Source: Methylomonas albis (GTDB taxonomy: Bacteria > Pseudomonadota > Gammaproteobacteria > Methylococcales > Methylomonadaceae). Taken from it: a DNA stretch of 64,000 nucleotides. Below are positions 35,654-43,996 of this stretch, one piece after another; position 1 is the stretch's first letter, and each line of letters begins with the position of its first letter. The notes under the pieces are model-generated. The model ran no database searches. It was not told the origin of the DNA and saw only the letters and a program-made list of their open reading frames with translations. A program made the position numbers and the translations under genes. The DNA lies in assembly GCF_014850955.1 (NCBI RefSeq), contig NZ_JACXSS010000001.1:1054001-1118000 (forward strand). The letters run 5' to 3'.

Positions 35654-37285
35654 ATGTCTACATCATTTCCAACCCGATTGGTGGCTGCCGGGCTTATGCT
35701 GGCGGCGATGGCCGAGGCTTGGGCTTTGACGCCGGCCGCCGGCGCGCCGGAACTTAGTCTGTACATTCCCGGTTCGCAATCCAACGATCCGGCCTTCGGC
35801 TTTTTGGTTGGCAGCACCACGGTTGCCAATGCCTTATGTCTCGATAACGCCACTACTACCGGTGCCGGCACAACCACACATATCTATTTTTACACCCCCT
35901 CGACTGCCGACAAAGCCGTCAATGACCAATATTCGGCAATTTACTGCAATACCGACGACACCAAAATCCCCGGTTTAACCGGCGGTACCGGGGCGCACCA
36001 TACTACCCGGTTGTGGATTTCCAGGCGGCGGCTCGGCGCTTCTTTCGTTGGCTTGGATGCGGTCGCTAACGGCACGCCTTTGACTTATCTGCAAGGCCCG
36101 ACCACGGCGGGTTGTAGCGCATTCAACGGCTCGCAATCATCCGGCGGATCGACATTTCAATGGAATTATTCCTGCACCACGGCCACGCCTGGAATTACCG
36201 CAACAGCGGCGACCTCAGATGTCACGGCGGATGTGTTTCACGGTGTGGACAACGTAACGCCGGGTTTTACCGATATCGACGCCAACACGCTGAATAACAG
36301 CTTTGCATTGGGTGGCCATATCATCGGTACGCCGGTGACCTTGAAACTGCGTAACGCCTTGCAATATGCGCAAATTCAGAGCGGTTCGTTACCCGTTACT
36401 TGCACGGTTGGCGACGAAACGGCGGCTTGCGTTCCCAGTCTGTCCAAGGAAATTCTGGTCAGCTTGTTCAGCGGTACGATTTCCGATTGGAGTACGCTTA
36501 AAGTCAAAGTCGGCGGTGTCGCCAAGGATTTGACGCAAGTTGTAGCGGACGGCGTCACGGCAGGTGTTAGCGGGCTATCCAATCCTCTGGATAGCACCGT
36601 GCATGTCTGCCGCCGCGAAAACGGCGCCGGCCAGCAAGTTGCTTTATTAGCTAGTGTACTGAAATCCCCGTGTTTGGGGGGGACTTCATCGCCAAAATTG
36701 GTTGAGCCTGGATTGGTGTTTTCCGATGTGCAGTACGCTACCAGCCTGGGGGCTGTGGATAACTGCCTGAAAGATTTTAACGATGGCACTAACAGTTGGT
36801 TTGGTACCACCAACCCGGCGCCGTATCCCAATCCGCCGGCTACCGGCATTCCGCATGGCAATCAGTGGGCAATTAGTATTCAAACTACCGAGCGCAATGC
36901 CAGCCGCGGTGCGAATTACCGGTTCATTAAAATCGACGGCGCGTTGCCGACCGGTGAACAAGTCTATCTGGGCCATTATCCCTTGGTGGGCGAATATGCG
37001 TTGTCCTGGAAAAACAATGTCAGCGCAAATCAGGGCAAAGCTTTGGTGGCTTTGAAAGACTACAGCAGTTTGCCTTCCACCATCGTTAGCCGCAACGGCA
37101 CCTTGAGTAACCATAGCTGGGGACAAGCCGGTTATATCGCATTGAGTGCAAACGGCCATACCCCGCCTGCTACCTGGAGCGCAGCTAACCCAGTTACGCC
37201 CTACACGCGCTCTCTAAATGGTGCGCCCGACGCTTGTGCGATTCCGGTGGTCAATCCGGATTACGGCACGGTTGAGCTGCGCTAG
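35654..37285 (+). CDS. PstS-like periplasmic substrate-binding-fold protein
   Basis: The 543-residue secreted protein (ribosome site AGGAG, signal peptide ending AEAWA) has local similarity to type II phosphate-binding proteins. SKEILVSLFSGTISDWSTL (about 260-280) matches the PstS segment around the second ligand loop. CRRENGAGQQVALLASVL and IDGALPTGEQVYLGHYPL (about 305-325 and 430-450) match further landmarks. Several cysteines suggest disulfides in the periplasm. The length exceeds PstS by about 200 residues, so the fold is elaborated. It has no ABC transporter genes nearby. A phosphate or other anion ligand is an inference from these motifs. In Pseudomonas, a related exoprotein locus is phosphate-controlled. 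Confidence 0.6.
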   Translation: MSTSFPTRLVAAGLMLAAMAEAWALTPAAGAPELSLYIPGSQSNDPAFGFLVGSTTVANALCLDNATTTGAGTTTHIYFYTPSTADKAVNDQYSAIYCNTDDTKIPGLTGGTGAHHTTRLWISRRRLGASFVGLDAVANGTPLTYLQGPTTAGCSAFNGSQSSGGSTFQWNYSCTTATPGITATAATSDVTADVFHGVDNVTPGFTDIDANTLNNSFALGGHIIGTPVTLKLRNALQYAQIQSGSLPVTCTVGDETAACVPSLSKEILVSLFSGTISDWSTLKVKVGGVAKDLTQVVADGVTAGVSGLSNPLDSTVHVCRRENGAGQQVALLASVLKSPCLGGTSSPKLVEPGLVFSDVQYATSLGAVDNCLKDFNDGTNSWFGTTNPAPYPNPPATGIPHGNQWAISIQTTERNASRGANYRFIKIDGALPTGEQVYLGHYPLVGEYALSWKNNVSANQGKALVALKDYSSLPSTIVSRNGTLSNHSWGQAGYIALSANGHTPPATWSAANPVTPYTRSLNGAPDACAIPVVNPDYGTVELR

Positions 37286-37346
37286 GGATGGGTATGAAAG
37301 GAGCGAGTCCCCGGTTACCGCAACGGTAGCCACACTGTCTGGAAAT

Positions 37347-37404
37347 TCAAGTTGATGCCATAAGGATTTGGTGGGCTTGGATCGCACAAGGATGTGCACC
37401 CTTC
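37347..37404 (+). repeat. Leader repeat element (motif III), copy 1
   Basis: An exact 25-base match (37347-37371, starting TCAAGTTGATGCC) to 37512-37536 is followed by a variable CTTG-containing part and a hairpin GCACA-AGGA-TGTGC with CCCTT after it. Before it (37313-37331) is an 8-bp stem GGTTACCG/CGGTAGCC. Position and structure suggest an RNA element in the mRNA leader of the downstream operon. Confidence 0.5.
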
Positions 37405-37511
37405 TTAGATGTACAAGCAAAGCAAACCAGTTTTATGCCGCCGAGTCACAGGAGGTCGCGGGCGGTTGTCGAGGCTATCCAACATACAAGATAGCGTTAA
37501 CAAGCAAAACC

Positions 37512-37571
37512 TCAAGTTGATGCCATAAGGATTTGGCCGGCTTGAAAAGGCACAAGGATGTGCCGCCTTCC
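37512..37571 (+). repeat. Leader repeat element (motif III), copy 2
   Basis: This is the second copy of the 25-base sequence, followed by CCGGCTTGAAAA and the hairpin GGCACA-AGGA-TGTGCC with GCCTT after it. Relative to copy 1 the stem gains one outer G-C pair while the loop AGGA stays. TCAAG at the start can pair with CTTGA. It ends 56 bases before a small open frame. Confidence 0.5.
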
Positions 37572-37626
37572 GCCGATGGGTGTGGCTTGATAAGGCCGTA
37601 GTTCATTCAAACCCGAGGTGTCATTC

Positions 37627-37722
37627 ATGTTCGATCCTAAAGCTTATTGCGTCCGTTCAATGGTTTTGGCTTTGATTTTGACTAGTTCGACTGGTATGAG
37701 CTTGAAAGCGGTGAGCATATGA
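37627..37722 (+). CDS. Possible 31-aa leader peptide overlapping the next gene
   Basis: A short frame, MFDPKAYCVRSMVLALILTS and on to KAVSI, has a good ribosome site (GAGGTG, 37615-37620). Its stop (ATATGA) overlaps the ATG of the next gene by 4 bases, the usual sign of translational coupling. The middle is hydrophobic. No family is recognised. It may be a short translated leader of the downstream operon, or it may only set the ribosome load for that gene. Confidence 0.4.
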   Translation: MFDPKAYCVRSMVLALILTSSTGMSLKAVSI

Positions 37723-38243
37723 AACTCAGCAACGAAGATGTAAAGCTAGTGTGTTGCCTGGTTCTGATCGTGTTGGTGTGGGGGCTTTTAAGTCCGCCGG
37801 CACTGGCCGACGACAAGGTCCGACAGACGGAAGTGGCCGTGCGCGGCGCGAAAGTCATGCCGTTCTCGTTGGCGCAAACTCAACATCAATTCACTAAAAC
37901 CGAAACCGGCGGCATCCAGCGGGTCATTGTCCGGGATGATTTGGATCTGGAACAAGTCTGGTTAATCAGACAGCATCTCGAACAACTGGCGGACAGTTTT
38001 AACCGAGGCGATTTCTCCGCGCCTGAGACGATTCACGGCGCGGATATGCCGGGTCTGGCCGTAATGCGTAGCGCCAAGTCAGGTGCCTTGCGAATTTACT
38101 ATACAGCCGAAGCGGCCGGCGCCAGCCTGACCTTCGCCAGCGGCGTCCCTGAATTGATCGCCGCCGTTCACGACTGGTTCGACGCGCAATTGCGTGACCA
38201 CGGTGGCGATGCCACGGCAATGCATTGTCCTCAACATCAATAA
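37719..38243 (+). CDS. Conserved periplasmic protein, unknown function
   Basis: The 174-residue protein has an N-terminal hydrophobic signal/anchor (VCCLVLIVLVWGLLSPPALA). A soluble domain follows with RGAKVMPFSLAQTQHQF, QVWLIRQHLEQLADSFNRGD, IHGADMPGL and VHDWFDAQLRDHG. This pattern is a conserved family widespread in proteobacteria that databases sometimes label, without support, as aspartate carbamoyltransferase; no such catalytic signature is visible here. The His/Asp-rich end (HGGDATAMHCPQHQ) could bind a metal. It is the first full gene of the run leading into ExbB/ExbD/TonB, with 41 bases to the next start. Confidence 0.7.
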   Translation: MKLSNEDVKLVCCLVLIVLVWGLLSPPALADDKVRQTEVAVRGAKVMPFSLAQTQHQFTKTETGGIQRVIVRDDLDLEQVWLIRQHLEQLADSFNRGDFSAPETIHGADMPGLAVMRSAKSGALRIYYTAEAAGASLTFASGVPELIAAVHDWFDAQLRDHGGDATAMHCPQHQ

Positions 38244-38284
38244 ACGCTTGAAAATTGTTACCCCAACTTACCCGGAAACACGTG

Positions 38285-40060
38285 ATGCCGAATGCTTTAA
38301 AACTGGGCTTATGCCTGTGGATGTTGCCTGCGCTTTGCCATGCCTGGTGGAACGACGACTGGGATTCGCATCGGCAAATCGCCGTGGATGCGGCTGCGAC
38401 CGGTGCCGACATTCGGGAGACTCTAAACGATGTGCCGTTGTTGGTACGGCTGCATGCCGGTAACTTCGGTTTTTTTGCCGAACTGGCCGAGAACGGCCGT
38501 GATTTGCGCTTTTTAAAAGACGACAAAACCCCGCTGGTCTATGACGTCGAACAAATCGACGTGTTGAGCGAGATCGGTTTGGTCTGGGTGAAGTTGCCGC
38601 AGGTGCGCGGCGGGGTGAGCAGCGATGACTTCTGGTTGTATTACGGCAACGCCAATGCCCCGGACGGTTCCGATCCGAAGAATTTGTACGACGTGGCGCA
38701 GGGCTTGGTGTATCACTTCAAAGACGGCGAAGCGCTGCCGCGCGACGCCACTGCCTATGGGTCGCATGCCGCCGATTCCAAAGCCACTGTGCAAGCGGCC
38801 GGCTGGATTGGTGCCGCCGCTCAGTTCAGCGGTGCCGGGCCGATTCTGATCAATCCTGCGCCGCAACTGGCGATAGCCCCGGATAAAGGTTGGACTTTCT
38901 CGGCCTGGCTGAAGATCGATCAGCCGCAGAACGGCGCAAGTTTGTTGGAGGCACGCGAAGCCGGCAACGGCATCGATCTGAGTATTCAAGGTTCGGCGTT
39001 GAGCGCGAAATGGGCGAACGGTGCCGTCCCAGTCTCGGTTAATCTGGCTCTGGGCCGTTGGCAACATGTCGCGGTCACCGTCAAAGCCGATCAATTGCTG
39101 TTGTTTGTTGATGGTGTGCCGGTCGGTAATGCCGCCATTTCGCCAACCGCTGTTAACCCCGCTATCGTCATCGGCCGCAACCTGGTCGGTTTGCTCGACG
39201 AAGTGCAAATCGCCGCCACCGCCCGCAGTGCCGATTGGCTGAAGTTGAGTTTTCGCAGCCAAAGCCCGGATTTTTCGGTCTTGAGTTACGGTCAGGACGA
39301 AACTAATAGCAGCGGCGACGGGCATTTCATGGTCATCGTGCAGAACGTCACCGTCGACGGCTGGGTAGTAATCGGCTTGACCTTGACCATGCTGATCGTG
39401 GCTGTGCTGGTGATGGTCAGCAAAACCCTGGTCATCAACCGCGTTAGCAAAGACAATCGCGCTTTCCTGGAAAAATACCGCCAGCTCGACCCGAATAAAC
39501 TCAGCGCGCTTGATCAGGATGAAACCAGTGAGGAACAGGCGCTGGCAGATTCCGATTTATTGACGGCTTTGGTGGGGAAACACGACCATTTTCAAAGCTC
39601 GACTTTGTATCACTTATATCACACGGCAATCCACGAGCTCAGCAAACTGCAAGGTGGCGACGGCCAAGCGGTGACCCGCGAAGCCTGGGACTATCTGCGC
39701 GTCAAGCTGGATTCGCAAATCGTCACTGAAAGCCAGCGTCTGAACAGCAATATGGTGCTATTGACCATTGCCATCGCCGGCGGCCCGTTCCTTGGGCTGC
39801 TGGGTACCGTGGTGGGGGTGATGATTACCTTTGCCGCCATCGCCGCCAGCGGCGATGTCAACATCAACGCCATTGCCCCCGGCATCGCCGCCGCGCTGCT
39901 GGCTACCGTGGCCGGTCTGGCCGTGGCGATTCCGGCTTTGTTTGCCTACAACTACCTGCTGACCCGGATCAAGGACATCACCGCTAGCATGCGGGTGTTC
40001 AGCGACGAGTTTCTGGCCGTGCTGGCTATGCGCGCCGCCCAAGCACAGCGTGGAGCTTAA
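38285..40060 (+). CDS. DUF2341/LamG-like domain fused to an ExbB/TolQ proton channel
   Basis: The 591-residue protein starts at ATG 38285 (GGAAA upstream; a TTG ten codons earlier is also open). A signal peptide (LKLGLCLWMLPALCHA) is followed by a periplasmic DUF2341 domain (WWNDDWDSHRQIAVDA, about 21-125). A concanavalin/LamG-like domain comes next (about 150-320; WTFSAWLKIDQPQNGASLLE, GRWQHVAVTV). A membrane helix at about 355-375 leads to the MotA/TolQ/ExbB domain (about 355-580), with GGPFLGLLGTVVGVMITFAAI and PGIAAALLATVAGLAVAIP. ExbB channels use the proton gradient to energise outer-membrane transport together with ExbD and TonB. Here they directly precede ExbD (3-base gap). The periplasmic extension is not present in classical ExbB. 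Confidence 0.88.
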   Translation: MPNALKLGLCLWMLPALCHAWWNDDWDSHRQIAVDAAATGADIRETLNDVPLLVRLHAGNFGFFAELAENGRDLRFLKDDKTPLVYDVEQIDVLSEIGLVWVKLPQVRGGVSSDDFWLYYGNANAPDGSDPKNLYDVAQGLVYHFKDGEALPRDATAYGSHAADSKATVQAAGWIGAAAQFSGAGPILINPAPQLAIAPDKGWTFSAWLKIDQPQNGASLLEAREAGNGIDLSIQGSALSAKWANGAVPVSVNLALGRWQHVAVTVKADQLLLFVDGVPVGNAAISPTAVNPAIVIGRNLVGLLDEVQIAATARSADWLKLSFRSQSPDFSVLSYGQDETNSSGDGHFMVIVQNVTVDGWVVIGLTLTMLIVAVLVMVSKTLVINRVSKDNRAFLEKYRQLDPNKLSALDQDETSEEQALADSDLLTALVGKHDHFQSSTLYHLYHTAIHELSKLQGGDGQAVTREAWDYLRVKLDSQIVTESQRLNSNMVLLTIAIAGGPFLGLLGTVVGVMITFAAIAASGDVNINAIAPGIAAALLATVAGLAVAIPALFAYNYLLTRIKDITASMRVFSDEFLAVLAMRAAQAQRGA

Positions 40061-40063
40061 ATC

Positions 40064-40468
40064 ATGCGAGTCGAAGAAGAAGGCAAAGTTTACGACGACA
40101 TCAACATAACGCCGATGCTGGACGTGGCCTATGTGCTGCTGTTGATTTTCATCATTATGACCACCGCCACCGTGCAGGGCATTACCGTCAATCTACCCAA
40201 AGCCAGTAGCACGCCGTCCTTATCCAAACCCAAAACCAAGGCTATCTCCATCACGCCGGACGGCAGCATTTATTTGGATACCTATCCGGTGTCGATCCAG
40301 GAGCTGGAAACTCGCTTGGCGCAATACAAGGCGGCGATTCCGGATTTACCGGTCATCGTCAAAGCCGACGCCAGCGTGCAGTATCAAAAAGTGATTGAAG
40401 TGTTGGATGTGGTGACGCGCTTGCAGATCAGTCAGTTGGGCTTGGTGACGCAGAAGCTGGTGAAGTAG
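40064..40468 (+). CDS. exbD: ExbD/TolR-family energy transduction protein
   Basis: The 134-residue protein has one N-terminal membrane helix (PMLDVAYVLLLIFIIMTTAT) carrying the conserved aspartate (D20) that takes part in proton flow. A periplasmic domain of normal ExbD length follows, with KAISITPDGSIYLD and PVIVKADASVQYQKVIEVLD. Together with the adjacent ExbB-type gene it should form the motor that energises a TonB-type protein. It starts 3 bases after the ExbB stop. Classification as ExbD rather than TolR rests on the TonB-like gene that follows. Confidence 0.93.
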   Translation: MRVEEEGKVYDDINITPMLDVAYVLLLIFIIMTTATVQGITVNLPKASSTPSLSKPKTKAISITPDGSIYLDTYPVSIQELETRLAQYKAAIPDLPVIVKADASVQYQKVIEVLDVVTRLQISQLGLVTQKLVK

Positions 40469-40576
40469 GGCAAGGGTGTCGCTGGTGCGGAGGCTGCTTG
40501 AATGCCGGTTCCCGGACCGGCTGCGGCTTGAGATCGCGGGCGCTTGGGTCGCGTAACAACGAATAGACATAACGAA

Positions 40577-41251
40577 ATGAAAAACAAATATGCCTGGCTA
40601 CGCCGTTTGCCCGTGTTGGTTGGCATCGGTTTTGGCCTTTTGATAGTGCTGGGTGTTTGGTGGTTAGCGAGCAAGGTCGAGAAGCCGCCGCAATCCAAAA
40701 AGCTGGTGCAGCAAATCACCATGATTCAACCGCCGGCACCTCAGCCGCCCGAGCAACAGCCTACCCCGCCGGAAGAGGTGAAGGAAGAAGTGGTCGAAGT
40801 TTCGGAGCCCGCCCCTGAGCCGGAACCTTCGCCGGAGCCAGACGAGGCGCCGCCTGCGGAAGAATTAGGGTTGGATGCCGACGGTGCTGCCGGTAGCGAT
40901 GGCTTTGGATTGGCCGCGCACAAAGGCGGCCGCTCGATTCTGGGCGGCGGCGGGGGAGGTGGCAATGCCATCCTCTGGTACGGCGGACAAATTCAACGCC
41001 AGGTCGAAAATGGCTTGCAGAGCTTGTTGGCTGACACTGTCGCGAGTCGAGCCGGTTACAGCGTGACTTTGGAGGTGTGGGTCGGTGCCGATGGCGGGAT
41101 TAGCCGCAGCGAACTGTCCGGTGGTAGTGGCAAGACCGATGTCGACCAGGCAATTCGCGCCGCTTTGCCGCGCTTGCGCGCCAGCATCGCTAGGTCGCCG
41201 CCGGAAAATATGCCGCAGCCGATTCGGATACGGCTCAACTCCAGGGTCTAG
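40577..41251 (+). CDS. TonB-like energy transducer
   Basis: The product from ATG 40577 has 224 residues. An N-terminal membrane helix (LPVLVGIGFGLLIVLGVWWL) is followed by a proline/glutamate-rich spacer (about 50-100, with PPAPQPPEQQPTPPEEV), then a Gly-rich linker (GGGGGGGN). A C-terminal TonB_C-like domain spans about 135-222 (WYGGQIQRQVENGLQSLL, GYSVTLEVWVGADGGISRSE, VDQAIRAALPRLRASIA). TonB spans the periplasm to reach outer-membrane receptors. It lies 108 bases after exbD and before the porin gene. The C-terminal domain is divergent, so its partner is probably not a standard receptor but the porin or TpsB of this locus. Confidence 0.8.
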   Translation: MKNKYAWLRRLPVLVGIGFGLLIVLGVWWLASKVEKPPQSKKLVQQITMIQPPAPQPPEQQPTPPEEVKEEVVEVSEPAPEPEPSPEPDEAPPAEELGLDADGAAGSDGFGLAAHKGGRSILGGGGGGGNAILWYGGQIQRQVENGLQSLLADTVASRAGYSVTLEVWVGADGGISRSELSGGSGKTDVDQAIRAALPRLRASIARSPPENMPQPIRIRLNSRV

Positions 41252-41267
41252 CGGGCTTCCCGTTCTT

Positions 41268-41301
41268 CGGCTTCGTTCAGCACAAGTCCGCTCAGCAAAC
41301 G
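41268..41301 (+). repeat. Dispersed 34-bp repeat, copy 2
   Basis: The sequence starts CGGCTTCGTTCAGCACAAGT and ends CAGCAAACG. It is identical to the minus-strand copy at 23900-23933 at 32 of 34 positions. It lies just after the TonB-like stop. The two copies are inverted relative to each other and flank the exoprotein-to-TonB segment. Confidence 0.6.
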
Positions 41302-41383
41302 GCAACCTGGAAGGTGCCGATGGCGAATCCATTCGCCCCGAAAATACTACCGATTTTTAAGACTATTGATTAAGCGACAAGCC

Positions 41384-43246
41384 ATGAATACCGCAACGAA
41401 AACCTTGATCCTGCTGTTGGCCGGCAGTCTGGCCGCGATGACAGGCAGCGTACAAGGCGCCGAAGAGATGATCCCGGTCAAGAAATCCACTTTGGTCAAT
41501 TTGGTTGATCTGCTGGTACAGCGCGGCGTCATTAACCAAGATGAGGGGAAAGGTCTGGTCAGTGCGGCTGAACGGGAAGCCGGTGAAGCGGCCAAGGCCA
41601 ACGCGGCTCAAGCAAAAAGTGGTAAAACGCTAATTGATGGCGAGCAGCCGGCGGAAAGCATGCCGGCGGCGGATGTTGAAATGGCCAAGGGAAAATCCGG
41701 CAAAATCAAACACGTCGGCTATGTGCCGGAGTTTGTGAAAAAAGAAATTCGCGATCAGGTCCGGGCCGAACTTAAAGCCGAAGTGTTGCAAGATGTGAAG
41801 CAGGACGCCAAAACCGAAGGCTGGGGTATTCCCGGTGCGTTGCCGGAATGGGTGGCGGCGATTCATCCCAGCTTTGACATGCGCATCCGTTTTGCCGACG
41901 ATTTTTACGGCAAGACCAACGAGGGCGGTGTCGATAACGTCGGTATCGATACCGCAGGCAACTTCTTCGGGCCTTATAACTGGTTGTCCATTAACCGGGC
42001 CGGCAATTCTCCGCAAGGCGGCTTAAACCGGCAGGTGGCGTTAAATCCCAACGAGGCGATTGTCAACAATCAAAAGGATCGCCTGCGTTTGCGCGAGCGC
42101 TTTAGATTGGGATTTGAAGCCAATATTGCCGAGGGCTTGAAAGCCGGTATCCGCTTTGCCACCAGTAACCTAAACAATCCGGTATCGAATGACCAAACCT
42201 TGGGTAACACCGGACAGTCTTATCAGTTTGCTATCGACCGCGCCTATCTGCAATACGATTTTCTGGACGAACGCAAAACCAACTGGTTTAGCCTGTATGC
42301 CGGCCGCATCATCAATCCCTTTGTATCCACCGATATCGTGTTCGATCCGGACTTGAGTTTCGAAGGGGTGGCCGGGAGTTTCCGTTTACCGTTTAACCGG
42401 GGCAGCAACAAACTGGCCGGCTACAAAGCGCCAAATCCGACGGCTAGGTTCGGCATCAATCAGGGCCAGCAAACCCCGGATAGCCTGTTCTTAACGCTGG
42501 GCGTATTTCCGTTGCAGGATATCGATGTCTCGGTAAACGATAAATGGCTGTATGCCGGCCAACTCGGTGCAGACTGGTTGGTATTCAACGATACGCGCGT
42601 CAATCTCGCGGCCTCGTATTACGAATTCCAGAACGTCAACGCCCGCCGCAATCCCATCGGCAGCCACACTTACGATTGGACCGCGCCGCAGTTTGTACAA
42701 AAAGGTAATTCCATGGTGGCCATCACCGATTTCAATACCTTAAACGGCGTGTGCGACGACACGGTCGGCTGCTTGTTTGGTTTGGCTTCTGAATTCAAGG
42801 TATTCAACGCCACGGCGATGTTTGATTATGCCGGCTTCGATCCGGTACATGTGTTGTTGACCGCCGACTACGCCAAAAACCTGGGTTTTGACAAACAGCA
42901 GATTGCTGCCGAGTTTCTGAACGGTATCGTCAACTACACGGATAACAAACCGCGTACGGCAGCGTATCAACTCCGCGTCGATATCGGCCGGCCGGAAGTC
43001 AGGCGCTGGGGCGATTGGAGCGTCAATCTGGCCTACCGTTATGTACAGCGCGATGCGGTATTGGATGCATTTACCGATTCTATATTTCACTTGGGCGGCA
43101 CCAATGCCGAGGGCTGGGTGGCCGGTATGCAATACGGTTTGGCGCGGAATACTTGGCTGAATCTACGCTGGTTAAGTTCGGACGCCATTGATGGACCGAA
43201 ATACAGTATCGACACATTAAATGTCGATCTGAATGCCAGATTTTAG
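41384..43246 (+). CDS. Large outer-membrane porin
   Basis: The 620-residue protein (ATG 41384) has a signal peptide (TLILLLAGSLAAMTGSVQG). A short N-terminal helical region follows (VPKK-type, VDLLVQRGVINQDEGKGLV, and a coiled stretch with VKKEIRDQVRAELKAEVLQD, about 90-140). A long beta-barrel (about 165-620) contains LRLRERFRLGFEANIAEGLK and YLQYDFLDE and ends LNVDLNARF with terminal phenylalanine. It looks like the putative porin family (Porin_5) and lacks a TonB box or plug. It is inside the ExbBD/TonB run. The substrate is unknown. The coiled N-terminal segment may trimerise the protein or contact the next gene product. Confidence 0.82.
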   Translation: MNTATKTLILLLAGSLAAMTGSVQGAEEMIPVKKSTLVNLVDLLVQRGVINQDEGKGLVSAAEREAGEAAKANAAQAKSGKTLIDGEQPAESMPAADVEMAKGKSGKIKHVGYVPEFVKKEIRDQVRAELKAEVLQDVKQDAKTEGWGIPGALPEWVAAIHPSFDMRIRFADDFYGKTNEGGVDNVGIDTAGNFFGPYNWLSINRAGNSPQGGLNRQVALNPNEAIVNNQKDRLRLRERFRLGFEANIAEGLKAGIRFATSNLNNPVSNDQTLGNTGQSYQFAIDRAYLQYDFLDERKTNWFSLYAGRIINPFVSTDIVFDPDLSFEGVAGSFRLPFNRGSNKLAGYKAPNPTARFGINQGQQTPDSLFLTLGVFPLQDIDVSVNDKWLYAGQLGADWLVFNDTRVNLAASYYEFQNVNARRNPIGSHTYDWTAPQFVQKGNSMVAITDFNTLNGVCDDTVGCLFGLASEFKVFNATAMFDYAGFDPVHVLLTADYAKNLGFDKQQIAAEFLNGIVNYTDNKPRTAAYQLRVDIGRPEVRRWGDWSVNLAYRYVQRDAVLDAFTDSIFHLGGTNAEGWVAGMQYGLARNTWLNLRWLSSDAIDGPKYSIDTLNVDLNARF

Positions 43247-43255
43247 GACGGCGCT

Positions 43256-43996
43256 ATGAGCCGACTATTCTCGCTACAATCAGCCAAAGCGTTGCTGCCG
43301 GTATCGGCAATCTTGCTCGGTGTGCTGGCCGGTCCGGCTGCGTTTGCCGAGCCCAAGGTCGCCGCGCCGGGCGGTGAAGCCATCAAAAAAGCGCAAGGCA
43401 TGATACGCCAACTCAGCCAGGAAAAATATGCGCTGGAAGCCGAGAAGGTGGCGTGGCTAAACGAAAAAGCCACGCTGGAGGCCAAGCTGAAAAGCCTGGA
43501 AACGACAGTCGGCAGATTGCAAACTTTGCCAGCCGAGCTGGAGCGCTACAAGGCGGGGCTGGAAGCGGTGCGGGGTAATTTGGAAGCGCAGCTAAGCCAA
43601 CAACGGCAGCGCGAGCAGGCTCTGGTGCAAAAGCACAATGAGGTGGTGATTAAGGCTCGTGACATCCGCGATGATAATAATCTGCTGGTGCAGGCGGTAA
43701 AAGAGCGTGAACAATGGATAGCCCAATGCACGGACCTTGCTCAGCAGTTGCGTAAGGTCAATCTGGATATATTGAATCAATATAAAGATAAGGGCCTGCT
43801 GCAACAGTTAGCGGAACTAGATCCTTTGACCGGCATAGGCCAGGTACGAACCGAGACGGTAGCGGAAGAGTATCGCTATAAATTGCAGCAATTGAAGATT
43901 ACCCCGTTCGAAGCAACTGCGCCTGTTGTGCAGACCATCATCCCGGTTAAGGATGGGGCGGAGCCAGCGAATGACACGGCGGAGGCCGTGCAATGA
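43256..43996 (+). CDS. Periplasmic coiled-coil protein, unknown function
   Basis: The 246-residue product has a signal peptide (LLPVSAILLGVLAGPAAFA). A long coiled coil follows (about 45-180), rich in Leu/Glu/Lys/Gln heptads such as LEAEKVAWLNEKATLEAKLK and RYKAGLEAVRGNLEAQLS. The region DPLTGIGQVRTETVAEEYRY (about 185-205) precedes a disordered tail. Its stop overlaps the TpsB ATG by 4 bases (ATGA), so it is coupled to the transporter. I know no enzymatic domain. A scaffold between the energising proteins, the porin and TpsB is one possibility. Confidence 0.75.
   Translation: MSRLFSLQSAKALLPVSAILLGVLAGPAAFAEPKVAAPGGEAIKKAQGMIRQLSQEKYALEAEKVAWLNEKATLEAKLKSLETTVGRLQTLPAELERYKAGLEAVRGNLEAQLSQQRQREQALVQKHNEVVIKARDIRDDNNLLVQAVKEREQWIAQCTDLAQQLRKVNLDILNQYKDKGLLQQLAELDPLTGIGQVRTETVAEEYRYKLQQLKITPFEATAPVVQTIIPVKDGAEPANDTAEAVQ

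Noticed and set aside
37719-38243. Aspartate carbamoyltransferase as product
   Set aside because: Homologues are often so named, but the protein is short, exported and lacks the carbamoyl-phosphate-binding motifs of that enzyme.
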